A stretch of DNA of 64,000 nucleotides from JBBSDP01 sp038240605 (GCA_038240605.1 JBBSDP010000010.1:43919-107918); one strand, 5' to 3'. Numbered from the stretch's first letter, positions 43,097 through 53,203 are shown. Numbers and translations: made by a program. Notes: generated from the letters alone by a model not told the origin.

Positions 43097-46000
43097 ATGG
43101 CTCAGAGCAACAATCGAATCCTTTCGAAAATGCTGGATCGCCTGTTTGCCGCGATGGTGAACGGCCCCAATCTGAACTGTCGTCCGCACGCCAGCCGTCA
43201 GCGAATCGATCTCACGCAGTTGTCCAAGCTATCTGACCGGTCGCCCGAAGACGTGTTGCGGGACGTACTGGGGGAAGCGCGCGGGGCGACACTTCGCGCC
43301 CGCGTTGCGCCGGCCAAGCCGAGTGCCGGCGTCGGAAAACCGCGCCGGTTTGGCCCCAAGCCCTCGAAGCCTGATGCTTCGCAGGCAAATGCCCCGCCCC
43401 AGACCCCCGAAGCGGCCGAGGCAGCGGAGGCGGACCGCCCGTGGCTCGATCAGAGGTCCGTGCTCGCCAAGCTCCGCACGATCGCGGAAGACGCGCGGAC
43501 CTACGAACAGGACACCGGCGTACATGTGCTCAGCATCGGATTCCCGTTATTGAGCCTTCCGCCCGGCTCATTTGCCGCGCGAGACGGGGCAGCCACCCGC
43601 CGGGTGCTCGCTCCGATCGCGTTCATCCCCGTGAGCCTGCTCCTCAAGCAGGGGGCGGCGCCCTCGCTCGAGCTGTCGGCGCGGGAAGGGGGGATCGATC
43701 GGGTATCACCCAACACGGCGTTGCTCGCATGGCTGGAGCAACAGAGCGGCAAAGCGCCTACTGAACTCTTTGCCGACGAAGAGGGTCACGACACGTGGCG
43801 CGAGCTCCGGGAGGTGACGCGATACGTTGCGAAGACGTTCAACTGCCCGATGCCGCAGATGTTCGAAGAGCCCGCGCCGACTATGGCCGTGTCGAAAGCT
43901 CCGGCGTCGCCACACCCCACCGCATCGTCCGCTCCGAACGCTGTCGATCCAGTCGCGATCGAGACGACCGTAGAAAATATTTGCGATGTCACCGGTAAGC
44001 CGCAGCCCCTCGAGGATGAACCGCCGCAAGCCATCGCGGAGGGAGCGCCAGAGGCTCCGAAGAAAGAGCCAGTCACTTCAGAACCCGCGGTCATTTCGCT
44101 GACCGCGGCTCCCCGCGGTGATGACCTGAACGCCGGCCCGGCAATTTTGCCTTCGGCAGTTCTTGGCTTGTTCCCCATGGCCAATCAGGGGCTCTTGCGC
44201 GACATGCAGGCGATGGCGGCGGGGGAGAAACTCGCGGGACCCGTGCAAAGCTTCATCGAGCGCTGCGTCTCGCTGGAGCGCGCGCCCATGTCCGCGCAAG
44301 ACGCGGCAGAGGCGGCGGCGCCACCTCCTCCGCCGGCATCGGCGGCGCCAGGGCGGCCATTACAATTTTCCGAAGACCGCTTCGTTTCTGCCGCCGATCC
44401 ATGTCAGGCTCGCGCCGTACGGCTGGCCCGAGGGTGCAGCGGGCTGGTGATCCACGGGCCGCCCGGCACGGGTAAGAGCCAGACGATCACCAACATCATT
44501 GGCGACCACCTCGCCCGCGGGCAGCGCGTGCTAATGGTCTGCGACAAGCGAACCGCGCTCGATGTCGTCGCCAACCGGCTCGCACATCTGGAGCTCGGGC
44601 GCTTCTGCGCCCTGGTTCACGACCCGCAGCGCGACCAGCGCGAGTTATACCGAACGCTGCGACAGCAGCTCGAAGAATTGCCTGAAGCCAGGAGCGATCC
44701 CAAGGCCGCCGACCGCCTCGCCAAGGCCGATGCCGAACTTCAGAAAATCCACGGCGAACTGACGCAATATCACCAGGCCCTCTCCAAGCCCGCGGACGAT
44801 CACGGCTTGAGCTTTCACGATCTGGTCGGCCAGTGGCTTCAACTCGGCCCGTCTGAAGCGCCACCAGCTGCGCCCGCCGCGGCGCTGCCGCTGACGCTAG
44901 TCGAAAGTCAGGCCCAAGAGATTGAAGAGCTGCTGAAACGGGCTCGTTCCGTCGAGCTTCCGAGCAACCCCTGGTCCACCGCGGCCGGCGGAAGCCTGGG
45001 TCAGTTTCTCGCACGCCCGATGGATGAGATCCGTCGCGCGGTCGCTGTCTGCGCGAGCACCGCCAGCGCCGCCGACGCGACCGCGCACGCCGCGATTGCA
45101 CCCTTTGCGTCGGGCATGGAGCTGGCGACGCAAGCCGCTGCCCGCCATGCGATCGCGAAGCCGCTCGAGGCACTCGTACGCGACACCGATCCCGCCGTCC
45201 GCGCGCGCTGGGCCGGACGGCCGGCGGGGGAGCTGGGCGCTAGCAGTGCCAAGCTGACGGCGGCCGCCCCACTCGTGCAGACCGTTCAATCAGCACCACT
45301 CGACGCGGAGTTGGCGCTGGGCGTTACTGATCGCGCCATCCCGACGGCCCAGTTCGGGCAGCAGTTGGCGACGCTGGCCAGCTATATCGATGCGGCCCAA
45401 CGGTGGACCGGGTTCTTCGCGTTCAAGCAGAAGTCTGAAGCGGCGAAGGTCCTCAACGCATATGGGATGACCCTCTCGCCGGACAATGCCCGCCGTTGCC
45501 ATGGATTTCTGACCGGCCTTCGTGCGCGAATCGTCGTCGCGCAGCTTGTCCGCGAGCTGGATGGCTCGGGTCCGACGAACGATTCGACTTCCCCTGCGGC
45601 GGATGATGTGATTCTTCACCGTTTTTCGGACCACATGGCCATGCTCGATTTCCTGATGCGCGTGGCGGCGGATCCGTCGCTCGCGCTGTTCAGCGACCGG
45701 TTTGCCGCCGCCCTGCGCGACCCGGCCAAAGCATCCGAACTGGTCGACGGACTGCGCCGTTCGGCCGCTCGGGCCGATGCCCTTGGCAAGCTCGAAGCGG
45801 CGATGTCCCGGGCCGGCGCCTTCGAAGCGAAATGGTCCGCGGCTACTGCCGGTGCTCTGCGTGGCGGCTCGCTGGGCGCCGCGACTTTCGCAGCGTTATC
45901 CGATCGAGTTGACACGCTCGAAGGCGTGCTGCGCCTGCGCGATGGATTGGCCGCGCTCCCCGAGCCGTTGCGCGGGCCGGTGAAGGCACTCGTTACCGCC

Positions 46001-47794
46001 GCGACTGAGCCGGATGACGGGATCAACACTCTGCGGCGCGACGCCCTGGCGGGGGAGATTGCGCGCCGGCTGGCCGCCGACCCGGCGTTGCAATCCACCG
46101 ACGGACGGCGCATCGCCGCCAGCTTCGAGCGCTACCGTGCTCTGGAGACATCACGACGTCAGCTCGTCCGCGACGCGGTCCAACACCGCTGGCTTTCGCG
46201 GCAGCGCGAGCGGCTGCTGGCGACGACGGGCTCGCGCCTCAACGGACTCGGCGCGGACCTCCGCCGGCGGCTGACCTCGCGCGGTGAACGCGCCATGCGG
46301 CTCCGCCAGGTAGTCGGCGTTGGCAAGTCCACGCCGGATGGCGATCCGCTCTTTGATCTCTGCCCCGTCTGGATGTGCAGCCCGGAAACCGTCGCGCAGA
46401 TCTTCCCGCGCGAGCCGATCTTTGATCTGGTCGTGTTCGACGAAGCATCCCAGTGCCGGCTCGAAGAGGCCTTGCCGGTGCTGCTCCGCGCCCCGCGCGT
46501 CGTCATCGCGGGCGACCCGCGCCAGCTCCCGCCCACCCGTTTCTTTGAATCCGCGATTGCCGCCAGTGAGGACGAGGAGCCCGAGACCGATCAGCAGCTC
46601 TTCGAATTGCAGCAGGGGGAGGTGGAAGACCTGCTCGAAGCGGCGCTCGGCCTGGACATCAACCAGTGTTACCTGGACGTCCATTACCGATCGCGCAACG
46701 CCGACCTGATCGCCTTCAGTAATCAGCATTTTTATTCTTCACGGCTCGTGCCGATTCCCGCCCATCCCTCGCGCCGCGCCCTGGTCCCGCCGTTGCGGCT
46801 TCATCCGGTTGAAGGCGTGTACGATGACCGGCGCAACGAGCCGGAGGCGGGCCGTGTCGTCGAGATCGTCCGCGAGTTGCTGCGCGGGGCGCAGCCGCCA
46901 TCGATCGGAATCGCCTGTTTCAATCTTCCGCAGCGGGACTGCATCGTCGAGAAGCTGGAAGAAGCGGCAATGGAGGACGAGCGCTTCGCGGGCAAGCTCG
47001 CCGCGGCCCGTACGCGCGAAGGCGCTGGCTCTTTTGAAGGGCTTTTTGTCAAGAACCTGGAGAACGTTCAGGGCGATGAGCGCGATCACATCATCATCAG
47101 CACGACCTATGGGCCGGACGTGAACGGTCGCTTTTACCGCCGTTTCGGCCCGCTCGCCCAGCCGGGAGGCGGCCGTCGGCTCAACGTGCTGGTAACTCGC
47201 GCCCGCGAGGCCGTCCACGTCGTCACCTCGATCCCGCCCGATGCCTACCGCAACCTGCCGCCACTTGGAGATCATCAAACGCCCGGCGGCGGATGGCTCC
47301 TCTTTGCTTACCTGCGCTTCGCCGAACAGCTCGCGCCCTTGTATGAGACGCCGCCGCGGGAGGGGGCTTCTGCCGAGCCACACGGCGGGAACGGATCACC
47401 CGTGGCCGGCGGCGAGCCGGCATCGACGGTCCACGAGCATCCCACGGCCTCGCCGTCGAGCCTCGCCCGTTCCGTCGCCGACCGCCTCGCGGCCCGGCAC
47501 GGCGTGCCCAGCGACCTGTACTGGGGTAACGAAGGCTTTTGCGTCGATGTCGCGCTGCGGGAAAACGACCAGCCCGAATCGTTCACCGTCGGAGTTTTGT
47601 GCGACGGCACGCGCTACACCGCCTCGGGCGATCCGACCGAGTGGGACATATTTCGTACCGGCGTGCTGGAGTCCCAGGGGTGGCGCCTCCACCGACTCTG
47701 GAGTCCCCACTTATTCCGCGACCCCAACGGCTGCGAGCACGCCGTCCTTGCCGAATGCCGCAAGACGGAACCGGCCTCAAGCCGAATTGCCTGA
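43097..47794 (+). CDS. DUF4011-like / SF1 helicase / Vsr-like (MTES_1575) nuclease protein
   Basis: A 1565-residue cytoplasmic protein. Residues about 115-250 follow the DUF4011 pattern (TGVHVLSIGFPLL, then LAPIAFIPVSLL, then PNTALLAWLEQQSG). The SF1/UPF1-type helicase has Walker A GPPGTGKS at 454-461, motif II VFDEAS (Asp 1115, Glu 1116), motif III GDPRQLPP, motif IV/V HYRSRN and NVQGDERDHIIIST, and motif VI VTRAREAV. Between them lies a helical, Ala-rich arm of about 600 residues. The C-terminus (about 1477-1552) is a Vsr-like/MTES_1575 nuclease fold, VDVAL then VLCDG then GWRLHRLWS, but the usual Glu of the ECDG motif is Leu 1501. The architecture matches the single-gene anti-phage system called Hhe (recalled). 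The nuclease may be inactive. Confidence 0.85.
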   Translation: MAQSNNRILSKMLDRLFAAMVNGPNLNCRPHASRQRIDLTQLSKLSDRSPEDVLRDVLGEARGATLRARVAPAKPSAGVGKPRRFGPKPSKPDASQANAPPQTPEAAEAAEADRPWLDQRSVLAKLRTIAEDARTYEQDTGVHVLSIGFPLLSLPPGSFAARDGAATRRVLAPIAFIPVSLLLKQGAAPSLELSAREGGIDRVSPNTALLAWLEQQSGKAPTELFADEEGHDTWRELREVTRYVAKTFNCPMPQMFEEPAPTMAVSKAPASPHPTASSAPNAVDPVAIETTVENICDVTGKPQPLEDEPPQAIAEGAPEAPKKEPVTSEPAVISLTAAPRGDDLNAGPAILPSAVLGLFPMANQGLLRDMQAMAAGEKLAGPVQSFIERCVSLERAPMSAQDAAEAAAPPPPPASAAPGRPLQFSEDRFVSAADPCQARAVRLARGCSGLVIHGPPGTGKSQTITNIIGDHLARGQRVLMVCDKRTALDVVANRLAHLELGRFCALVHDPQRDQRELYRTLRQQLEELPEARSDPKAADRLAKADAELQKIHGELTQYHQALSKPADDHGLSFHDLVGQWLQLGPSEAPPAAPAAALPLTLVESQAQEIEELLKRARSVELPSNPWSTAAGGSLGQFLARPMDEIRRAVAVCASTASAADATAHAAIAPFASGMELATQAAARHAIAKPLEALVRDTDPAVRARWAGRPAGELGASSAKLTAAAPLVQTVQSAPLDAELALGVTDRAIPTAQFGQQLATLASYIDAAQRWTGFFAFKQKSEAAKVLNAYGMTLSPDNARRCHGFLTGLRARIVVAQLVRELDGSGPTNDSTSPAADDVILHRFSDHMAMLDFLMRVAADPSLALFSDRFAAALRDPAKASELVDGLRRSAARADALGKLEAAMSRAGAFEAKWSAATAGALRGGSLGAATFAALSDRVDTLEGVLRLRDGLAALPEPLRGPVKALVTAATEPDDGINTLRRDALAGEIARRLAADPALQSTDGRRIAASFERYRALETSRRQLVRDAVQHRWLSRQRERLLATTGSRLNGLGADLRRRLTSRGERAMRLRQVVGVGKSTPDGDPLFDLCPVWMCSPETVAQIFPREPIFDLVVFDEASQCRLEEALPVLLRAPRVVIAGDPRQLPPTRFFESAIAASEDEEPETDQQLFELQQGEVEDLLEAALGLDINQCYLDVHYRSRNADLIAFSNQHFYSSRLVPIPAHPSRRALVPPLRLHPVEGVYDDRRNEPEAGRVVEIVRELLRGAQPPSIGIACFNLPQRDCIVEKLEEAAMEDERFAGKLAAARTREGAGSFEGLFVKNLENVQGDERDHIIISTTYGPDVNGRFYRRFGPLAQPGGGRRLNVLVTRAREAVHVVTSIPPDAYRNLPPLGDHQTPGGGWLLFAYLRFAEQLAPLYETPPREGASAEPHGGNGSPVAGGEPASTVHEHPTASPSSLARSVADRLAARHGVPSDLYWGNEGFCVDVALRENDQPESFTVGVLCDGTRYTASGDPTEWDIFRTGVLESQGWRLHRLWSPHLFRDPNGCEHAVLAECRKTEPASSRIA

Positions 47795-47843
47795 GTACTC
47801 GCTGAGGGATCCTGAAGGAGTGAGACGAACGCGTGGCGAGCGA

Positions 47844-48389
47844 TCAGCCGTGGAACATGCGCCATGCAACGACGGCGATCGCGGCCTGGGTGAGCAGAAA
47901 TGTGAGGACTTTCGCGAGCTGTATTCCAAACGCACCGGACCGCGGGGTGGACCGGAAAGTATGAGTTTTCCCCGTCGATTCGCGGGTGTGCTGCACCGAG
48001 GCGATCATCAGACTCGCCTGGAATCGGTCGATCTTCAGCAGCTCAGCCAGCCGAAGCAGGGCGAGTCGTCGGGAATAGCAGAGAATTCCGCCGTCAACCT
48101 CCGCCTCGACCTGTGACGTGAAGTAGTCAAACGCGCCGCCGATGCGATGGGCCAACGGCTGAATCGCCCGGGTCACCTTCACATGGCGACCCGCTGCGCG
48201 CGCCGATCGCGAGCCGGCTGGCTGGCTGGCGTCTTCGTGGCGGGCGAGGCGGTGCAGCGCGTTTTGCAACTGGGGGACGTCATTGGCGAAGCTGGCTCGC
48301 AGACGGCGCGCCTGACGCCGGTAGATCTCAGCGGGAAGAGCTTCAATAGCGGCGAGCCCGGCCATGATCGAATCATACCCGCGCCGCAT
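47844..48389 (-). CDS. hypothetical protein with C-terminal membrane anchor
   Basis: A 181-residue protein I do not recognise. It is mostly helical and basic. It has a run of paired charged residues (LPAEIYRRQARRLRASF, LHRLARHEDAS, SRRLALLRLAELLK), and a single hydrophobic segment near the C-terminus (about 158-178, LTFLLTQAAIAVVAWRMF), consistent with a tail anchor. It starts at 48389 or at the ATG 48365. It converges with the helicase gene (49-base gap), so a functional link is possible but not implied by operon structure. Confidence 0.5.
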   Translation of the reverse strand: MRRGYDSIMAGLAAIEALPAEIYRRQARRLRASFANDVPQLQNALHRLARHEDASQPAGSRSARAAGRHVKVTRAIQPLAHRIGGAFDYFTSQVEAEVDGGILCYSRRLALLRLAELLKIDRFQASLMIASVQHTRESTGKTHTFRSTPRSGAFGIQLAKVLTFLLTQAAIAVVAWRMFHG

Positions 48390-48513
48390 CAGCCGGCGGG
48401 CATCAAAGTCCGCCTGGCGACAGGAAAATGACGATCTCTGGGTCGCGGGTAACGGTTGTACGAACCGTTCAGGTAGAGTCAGGCGGGCCTAGGATAACTT
48501 GGAGCGTTTGGGC

Positions 48514-49395
48514 ATGAAGTGGATTCGTCGGATTTTCATCTTTCTGCTGCTTGTCATCGTGCTCCTGCTGATCGCGTCAGCCGCCGGCTACAAGATGCTG
48601 CACGGCACCCCCCAGTGGTACAAGCGGCTGGCGATGGACGACGCGGCGCGGAACGAGGCCGCAAACCGCGCCGACCAGAAGCTCATCGCGACGGCGACCC
48701 AAACGCAGCGCGCTCAAATGGCCCTGCGCTTTCCGAACAGTCACCCGGATGGCCCGGCTGCCGCGACTGTCGATCGAACGCTGGAACTTTCGCTGACCGA
48801 AGATGAGTTAAACGCATTCTTTGCCAAGTGGGACCAGCAGGAGCACATCAGCGACCGATACGCCCGTTTCTTTCGCGAGCCGCAATTGATCCTGCACGAG
48901 AATCATCTGATGCTGGCGGCCAACGCGACGGAGCTGGACGCCGTCGTGAGCGCCGAATTCGCTCCGGCCATTCGCGAAGGAAAGCTGGACCTGAAGCTGG
49001 TCAGTGTTCGAGCGGGCAACCTGCCGTTACCGCAATCCTTTTGGGACCGATACCGAACGCGCCTGCTGACGAGCGTCCAGGCGCATCTACCCCTCTACGA
49101 GCGAAGCGCCGGCATCAACCCGGATGGCTCGGCCAACGAGTCCCTCGTCAACGCGGTCATGGGCAAGCTGTTCATCCAGGCGATGAACGACCAACCCGCC
49201 GATCCAACCCTTTTCGTCCCTTACGCGAATCAAAGTTTCAAAAAGAAGTATCTACCGGTACGGCTCACGGGCGTCAGCATCGACCAGAAGGTCCTGCACC
49301 TCAGCTTCGCGCCGCTGACGCCAACGGAGCGCGAAGCGCTGGTCGCGTCGATCGTCCCGGAGAAGATCTCGTCCGGTTCGCAAGTCATGCGATAA
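48514..49395 (+). CDS. hypothetical protein with N-terminal membrane anchor
   Basis: A 293-residue protein with an N-terminal membrane helix (about 5-27, IFIFLLLVIVLLLIASAA). The soluble periplasmic part is alpha/beta with SLTEDELNAFFAKW and FREPQLILHENHLMLAANAT. I chose the ATG at 48514. A TTG at 48499 is in frame but less likely. No family is recognised; the repeated LxLxFAxxI patterns suggest a lipid- or sugar-binding scaffold. It is a single gene. Confidence 0.6.
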   Translation: MKWIRRIFIFLLLVIVLLLIASAAGYKMLHGTPQWYKRLAMDDAARNEAANRADQKLIATATQTQRAQMALRFPNSHPDGPAAATVDRTLELSLTEDELNAFFAKWDQQEHISDRYARFFREPQLILHENHLMLAANATELDAVVSAEFAPAIREGKLDLKLVSVRAGNLPLPQSFWDRYRTRLLTSVQAHLPLYERSAGINPDGSANESLVNAVMGKLFIQAMNDQPADPTLFVPYANQSFKKKYLPVRLTGVSIDQKVLHLSFAPLTPTEREALVASIVPEKISSGSQVMR

Positions 49396-50188
49396 CGGAC
49401 TTATTGTCAATAATCATTTCGAAACACCTTTCACCGCGGCGGGCGTGATTTGGTCTTCTTTTCCACGAGATTGAGCGGTGAGGGAATCTTTATCACGGGT
49501 TCTCCGAGCAATGCGAGGTAAGCGAATCGGACGCGAGTTGTTAAACGGAACGCCACTTTTGTTTAATAAGTGATAACGTCAGAGAGCCTTATTCAACTGG
49601 CGTTTGATAAGTCGTTCATTGCGGGCTTTTATTAAAGCGAATAGCCCGATTCCTAAATAGCGAGGCATACGCGGACGACTTCGTGAAGACGAGGCTGTGA
49701 TTAGTGGCCTCCACAACTGAGCCGGTGCTGAAGAACCCTTCGCGCCGCTTCTGCCGAAGGTCGGCGGAATCTGCCTCGCATCACGCTGCCCTACATACCT
49801 CGTAGCGGTCGCTCCCACCGCATTTGGCGATTTTCACGATGTATGCTAATGCCTGACTGGGTCCATGTTTAGCGGGCGAACCCGAGGGACCGGGGCGCTC
49901 GCAGGAACCATCGGAGCATTATCGCGGCACGCGTCTTGTACTGGGCGGCGCGGAAGCTCGGTCCGCGCCGGCTACGCGCATCGGGTTCACAGCAGACAAT
50001 TTCGGCAGCAAGGCAAGCCGGTGGAGCCGGCGCTCGCTTTTTCACGGACGAAGTGCTGCCACGGCGGCGGATCGCTCTCCGGGCGCCCGTCGCGAGCCTC
50101 GGAACGAGCCTCCCGCCGATCTCGGCGGGAGGCCCCCGGGTGTGTCGGTGAGTCCGTGAGTTCCGTCGGACTTCTACGGGCGTCAGAC
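49396..50188. other. 793-base non-coding region upstream of the flagellar run
   Basis: No convincing gene here. The left half (49396-49700) is AT-richer than its surroundings. The right half contains the hairpin at 50109-50132, and the frame that runs into flgF from 49865 is a low-quality extension. This should hold the promoter and leader of the flagellar cluster. I saw no clear sigma-28 or sigma-54 box. Confidence 0.6.
50109..50132. promoter_or_regulatory. GC hairpin in the flgF leader
   Basis: A perfect 10-bp stem (arm CCTCCCGCCG with its complement) and a 4-base loop ATCT lie 57 bases before the flgF ATG. It is not followed by a T-run, so it is not an intrinsic terminator. It may be a leader structure or protein-binding site. 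Confidence 0.5.
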
Positions 50189-50950
50189 ATGATTTACGGA
50201 CTTTACCTATCCGCCTCCGGCGTCCTTGCCAACTCCTACCGGCAGGACGTGATCTCCAACAACCTCGCCAACGCTGAAACCGTCGGATTCAAGCGCGACC
50301 TCACGCTCTTCCGCGAGCGCCTTACCGCCGCCCAGGAATCCCGCCGTCCGCAGGACTGGAGCGATCCGCAACTGGAGAAGGTGGGTGGCGGCATGTTCGT
50401 CAACCCCACGCTCGTCGATTCACGGCCGGGCGAGATGGAGCGGACGGGCCGCAGTCTCGACGTCGCGGTCCAGGGCGAAGGGTACTTCGCCGTGAAGCAG
50501 GGGGCCGACACCCGGCTCACCCGCGATGGTCAGTTCATGGTCAGCCCCGCCGGGGAGCTGATCCTCTCCAACGCGCACGGCGAGAAGGTGCTTAACCCCA
50601 AGGGAAACCCCATCAAGCTCCAGCTCGACTCGTCGGTGTCGATCACCCGTGATGGAACGATCAACCAATCGGGTCGCCCGGTGGCCCAACTGGGTCTGTT
50701 CGACGTCGCCAACCGGGCCGGCCTGACCAAGATCGGCGGCAACCTCATGTCCGCCGAAGCCGCCGGCCCATTGCGCAAAGCCACCGGAAGTGTTCAAGGA
50801 GAGTTCATCGAGCGAGCGAACGTTGATTCGACCACTGAGCTGGCGGAGCTCATGGACGCCCAGCGCCAACTCGAGGCCAACGCGAACATGATCCGCAGCC
50901 AGGATGAGATGCTCCAGCGCCTCGTGCAGGATGTCGGGAAGATTTCGTAG
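50189..50950 (+). CDS. flgF: flagellar basal-body rod protein FlgF
   Basis: A 253-residue proximal rod protein. The N-terminus MIYGLYLSASGVLANSYRQD with the SNNLANAETVGFKRD motif, and the C-terminal VDSTTELAELMDAQRQLEANANMIRSQDEMLQ, are the rod/hook signatures. They form the coiled-coil core of the rod, exported by the flagellar type III system without a cleaved signal. I chose the ATG at 50189, where family homology starts. It is first of the flagellar genes in this window, followed by flgG 82 bases later. Confidence 0.95.
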   Translation: MIYGLYLSASGVLANSYRQDVISNNLANAETVGFKRDLTLFRERLTAAQESRRPQDWSDPQLEKVGGGMFVNPTLVDSRPGEMERTGRSLDVAVQGEGYFAVKQGADTRLTRDGQFMVSPAGELILSNAHGEKVLNPKGNPIKLQLDSSVSITRDGTINQSGRPVAQLGLFDVANRAGLTKIGGNLMSAEAAGPLRKATGSVQGEFIERANVDSTTELAELMDAQRQLEANANMIRSQDEMLQRLVQDVGKIS

Positions 50951-51032
50951 CAACGTCCCAAAGCCATTTCGTGTAACGCCTGAACCCAACTCAAGCTCCG
51001 CCGGAGCGCCGTCCGATAAATCTGACTGAACC

Positions 51033-51839
51033 ATGGCGATCACCGCACTCTATTCCGCGGCCTCGGGACTTCGAGCGCTCTCGACGGCCATCGACGTCAG
51101 CGCCAACAACCTGGCCAACGCCGAAACGACCGCGTTCAAGGGAAGCCGGGTCAACTTCGAAGACCTGATGTACCAGACGCTCAAGGAGCCGGGCACGCAG
51201 AACGAGGGCGGGGAGATCTCCCCCTCGGGCACGTTCGTAGGCCTGGGCGTGCGGATCAGCAATACGCAGCTGGACCTCACGCAGGGAAGCCTGGAGAACA
51301 CGGGTCGACCGCTGGACGTGGGAATCTCCGGCAACGGGTTCTTCGCCATCAAGGTGCTCGATTCGCTGGGGGGCATCGGCTACACGCGCAACGGCAATTT
51401 CTTCGTCAACAACACCGGCGAGCTCGTGCTGGGCATGGGTGACGGCTACAAGTTGATCCCGCCCATCACGATCCCCAACGGCACGACCGACATCAGCATC
51501 GGCCAGGACGGGACCATCCAGGTGGTCAAGTCAGGCAGCAGCGCCAAGCAGAAGGTGGGGCAGCTCCAGCTCGCGCAGTTCGTCAATCCGCAGGGCCTCA
51601 AGCTCCTGGGCGGAAGCATCTATACCCCGACAGATGCATCAGGCCCGGCGATCAATACCTCGCCCGGACAGAGCGGCGCGGGACTGGTGCTGGGCGGGTT
51701 CCTCGAGTCCAGCAACGTCGATCCAGTGAAGGAACTGGTCGGGTTGATCAAGACGCAACGCGCCTTCGAGTTAAACAGCCAGTCGATCCAGACCGCCGAC
51801 CAGGCGCTGCAGACGATCGCCAACCTGAAACGCCAATAA
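51033..51839 (+). CDS. flgG: flagellar distal rod protein FlgG
   Basis: A 268-residue rod protein. The N-terminus MAITALYSAASGLRALSTAIDVSANNLANAETTAFK and the C-terminus LVGLIKTQRAFELNSQSIQTADQALQ are diagnostic. The FlgG-type stretch after residue 45 (LKEPG to GVRIS) is present. FlgG builds the distal rod between the rod proper and the hook, and it passes through the L and P rings. It is followed after 41 bases by flgA. Confidence 0.96.
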   Translation: MAITALYSAASGLRALSTAIDVSANNLANAETTAFKGSRVNFEDLMYQTLKEPGTQNEGGEISPSGTFVGLGVRISNTQLDLTQGSLENTGRPLDVGISGNGFFAIKVLDSLGGIGYTRNGNFFVNNTGELVLGMGDGYKLIPPITIPNGTTDISIGQDGTIQVVKSGSSAKQKVGQLQLAQFVNPQGLKLLGGSIYTPTDASGPAINTSPGQSGAGLVLGGFLESSNVDPVKELVGLIKTQRAFELNSQSIQTADQALQTIANLKRQ

Positions 51840-51880
51840 CGCCGCCCCTCCCGGTGCGGACGGTCATGGAGGACCGCGCG

Positions 51881-53203
51881 ATGAACAGCCAACGGCCCAT
51901 CTCCCGCAAGAAGATTCAGATCCTGGTGATCCTCACGATCCTGGTCTGGGCAACGCAGACGCTGCTGCATCAGTGGGGGTTCGGCGCGGAAGTGCCCGCC
52001 GTCCCGGCCGAGCCGGCGCCCGAGGCGATCGCCGCGGAGAAGTTTGTTCCCGAGCCGTCCCGGTTGCGGCCCGGCGCAACGCTCGAAGTGCGTGCCGAAG
52101 CGACCATTCACGGCTCCGAAGTTCGCATCAAGCAGGTGTGCCGCTGGTCCGATGCCGATGCCCGCTCCATGGCGCAGGTCGGGGACTTGGTGGTCGCACG
52201 GTTCGGGCCTCGCGTGGCGTTCAAGACCATCTCGGTCGATGAGATCCGACAGACGCTGCACGATGCCGGGGCCAACCTCGCGTTCATCCGATTTGCCGGG
52301 CCGGTGGCCTGTACCGTCAGCCGTTCCGATGTCGAGTTCAACGAGGGCCAGGCGCTGGATCAATGGATCGCCGCCCGTCAGGGTGGCGGCAACGGCGCTG
52401 CCGATGCGGCCGTTCAGCCGCCGGCGACTCAGCCGTCGGGTGAGACGGTTCACGATGCCGCCGGCCGCCCGACGACTCGTCCCGTGGCGCCCTCCGAGAC
52501 CGCCGACGCCGCTCAGACAAATGGAGCTCCAGAGACCAACTCGCCCGTGCACAGCCTTCAGGAGCTCCTGACGGCGGACCTGGCCGTGCGCTTAGGCCTG
52601 CCGAAAGAGGAATTGCAGGTCAGCTTCAACCCCGCGGATCAAAAGGCCCTCAACCTGCTGGAGCCACAGTTCAAGTTCAACCTGGACGGTCGCAACATCC
52701 GCAACCTGGGGCCGGTGTCGTGGGAAGTTCAGATCGTGACCGATTCGGAAAGCAGGAAGATGCGGGTCACCGCCACTGCCCGTGCGTGGCAGCGGCAGGC
52801 GGTCCTGACCCGTCCCCTGTCGTGCAAGCAGATCCTTCAGACGAGCGACGTGCAAGAGAGGCGGATGCTCAGCGACCATCTTCCGGATGAGCCATTGCTG
52901 TCCTCGATCCAGGCGGTGGGCCAGCAGGCGTCGCGCGACCTCAAGCCGGGCGTCGTCCTGACCTCGCGAATGGTGGACGCGGTTCCCCTCGTGCGGACCG
53001 GGCAGTTCGTGACCGTAACGCTGTCGAGGGGAAACGTGCAGATCAAGACCGTTGCCCGAGCGGTGGAGGGGGGCTCATTTGGACAGACGATCAAGGTCAA
53101 GAACGAGGCGACCCGCGACGTTTTCGAGGTCGTGATCACCGGACCGCAGGAGGCCACCGTCGGCGCGGAGCCGGCGGCCAAGGTGGCGTCGCTCCGGGAA
53201 TAG
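51881..53203 (+). CDS. flgA: flagellar P-ring assembly chaperone FlgA
   Basis: A 440-residue protein, about twice the usual FlgA length. After an N-terminal membrane/signal segment (about 9-29) it has a SAF domain region; the C-terminal half (IKQVC, later SRNVQ-like VTVTLSRGNVQIKTVARAVEGGSFGQTIKVKNE) is the FlgA/SAF signature. A Pro/Ala/Thr-rich linker (about 170-230) separates the halves. FlgA helps FlgI polymerise in the periplasm. I chose the ATG at 51881 because GGAGGA lies 6 bases upstream, though ATG 51866 and GTG 51854 are in frame. Followed by flgH. Confidence 0.88.
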   Translation: MNSQRPISRKKIQILVILTILVWATQTLLHQWGFGAEVPAVPAEPAPEAIAAEKFVPEPSRLRPGATLEVRAEATIHGSEVRIKQVCRWSDADARSMAQVGDLVVARFGPRVAFKTISVDEIRQTLHDAGANLAFIRFAGPVACTVSRSDVEFNEGQALDQWIAARQGGGNGAADAAVQPPATQPSGETVHDAAGRPTTRPVAPSETADAAQTNGAPETNSPVHSLQELLTADLAVRLGLPKEELQVSFNPADQKALNLLEPQFKFNLDGRNIRNLGPVSWEVQIVTDSESRKMRVTATARAWQRQAVLTRPLSCKQILQTSDVQERRMLSDHLPDEPLLSSIQAVGQQASRDLKPGVVLTSRMVDAVPLVRTGQFVTVTLSRGNVQIKTVARAVEGGSFGQTIKVKNEATRDVFEVVITGPQEATVGAEPAAKVASLRE

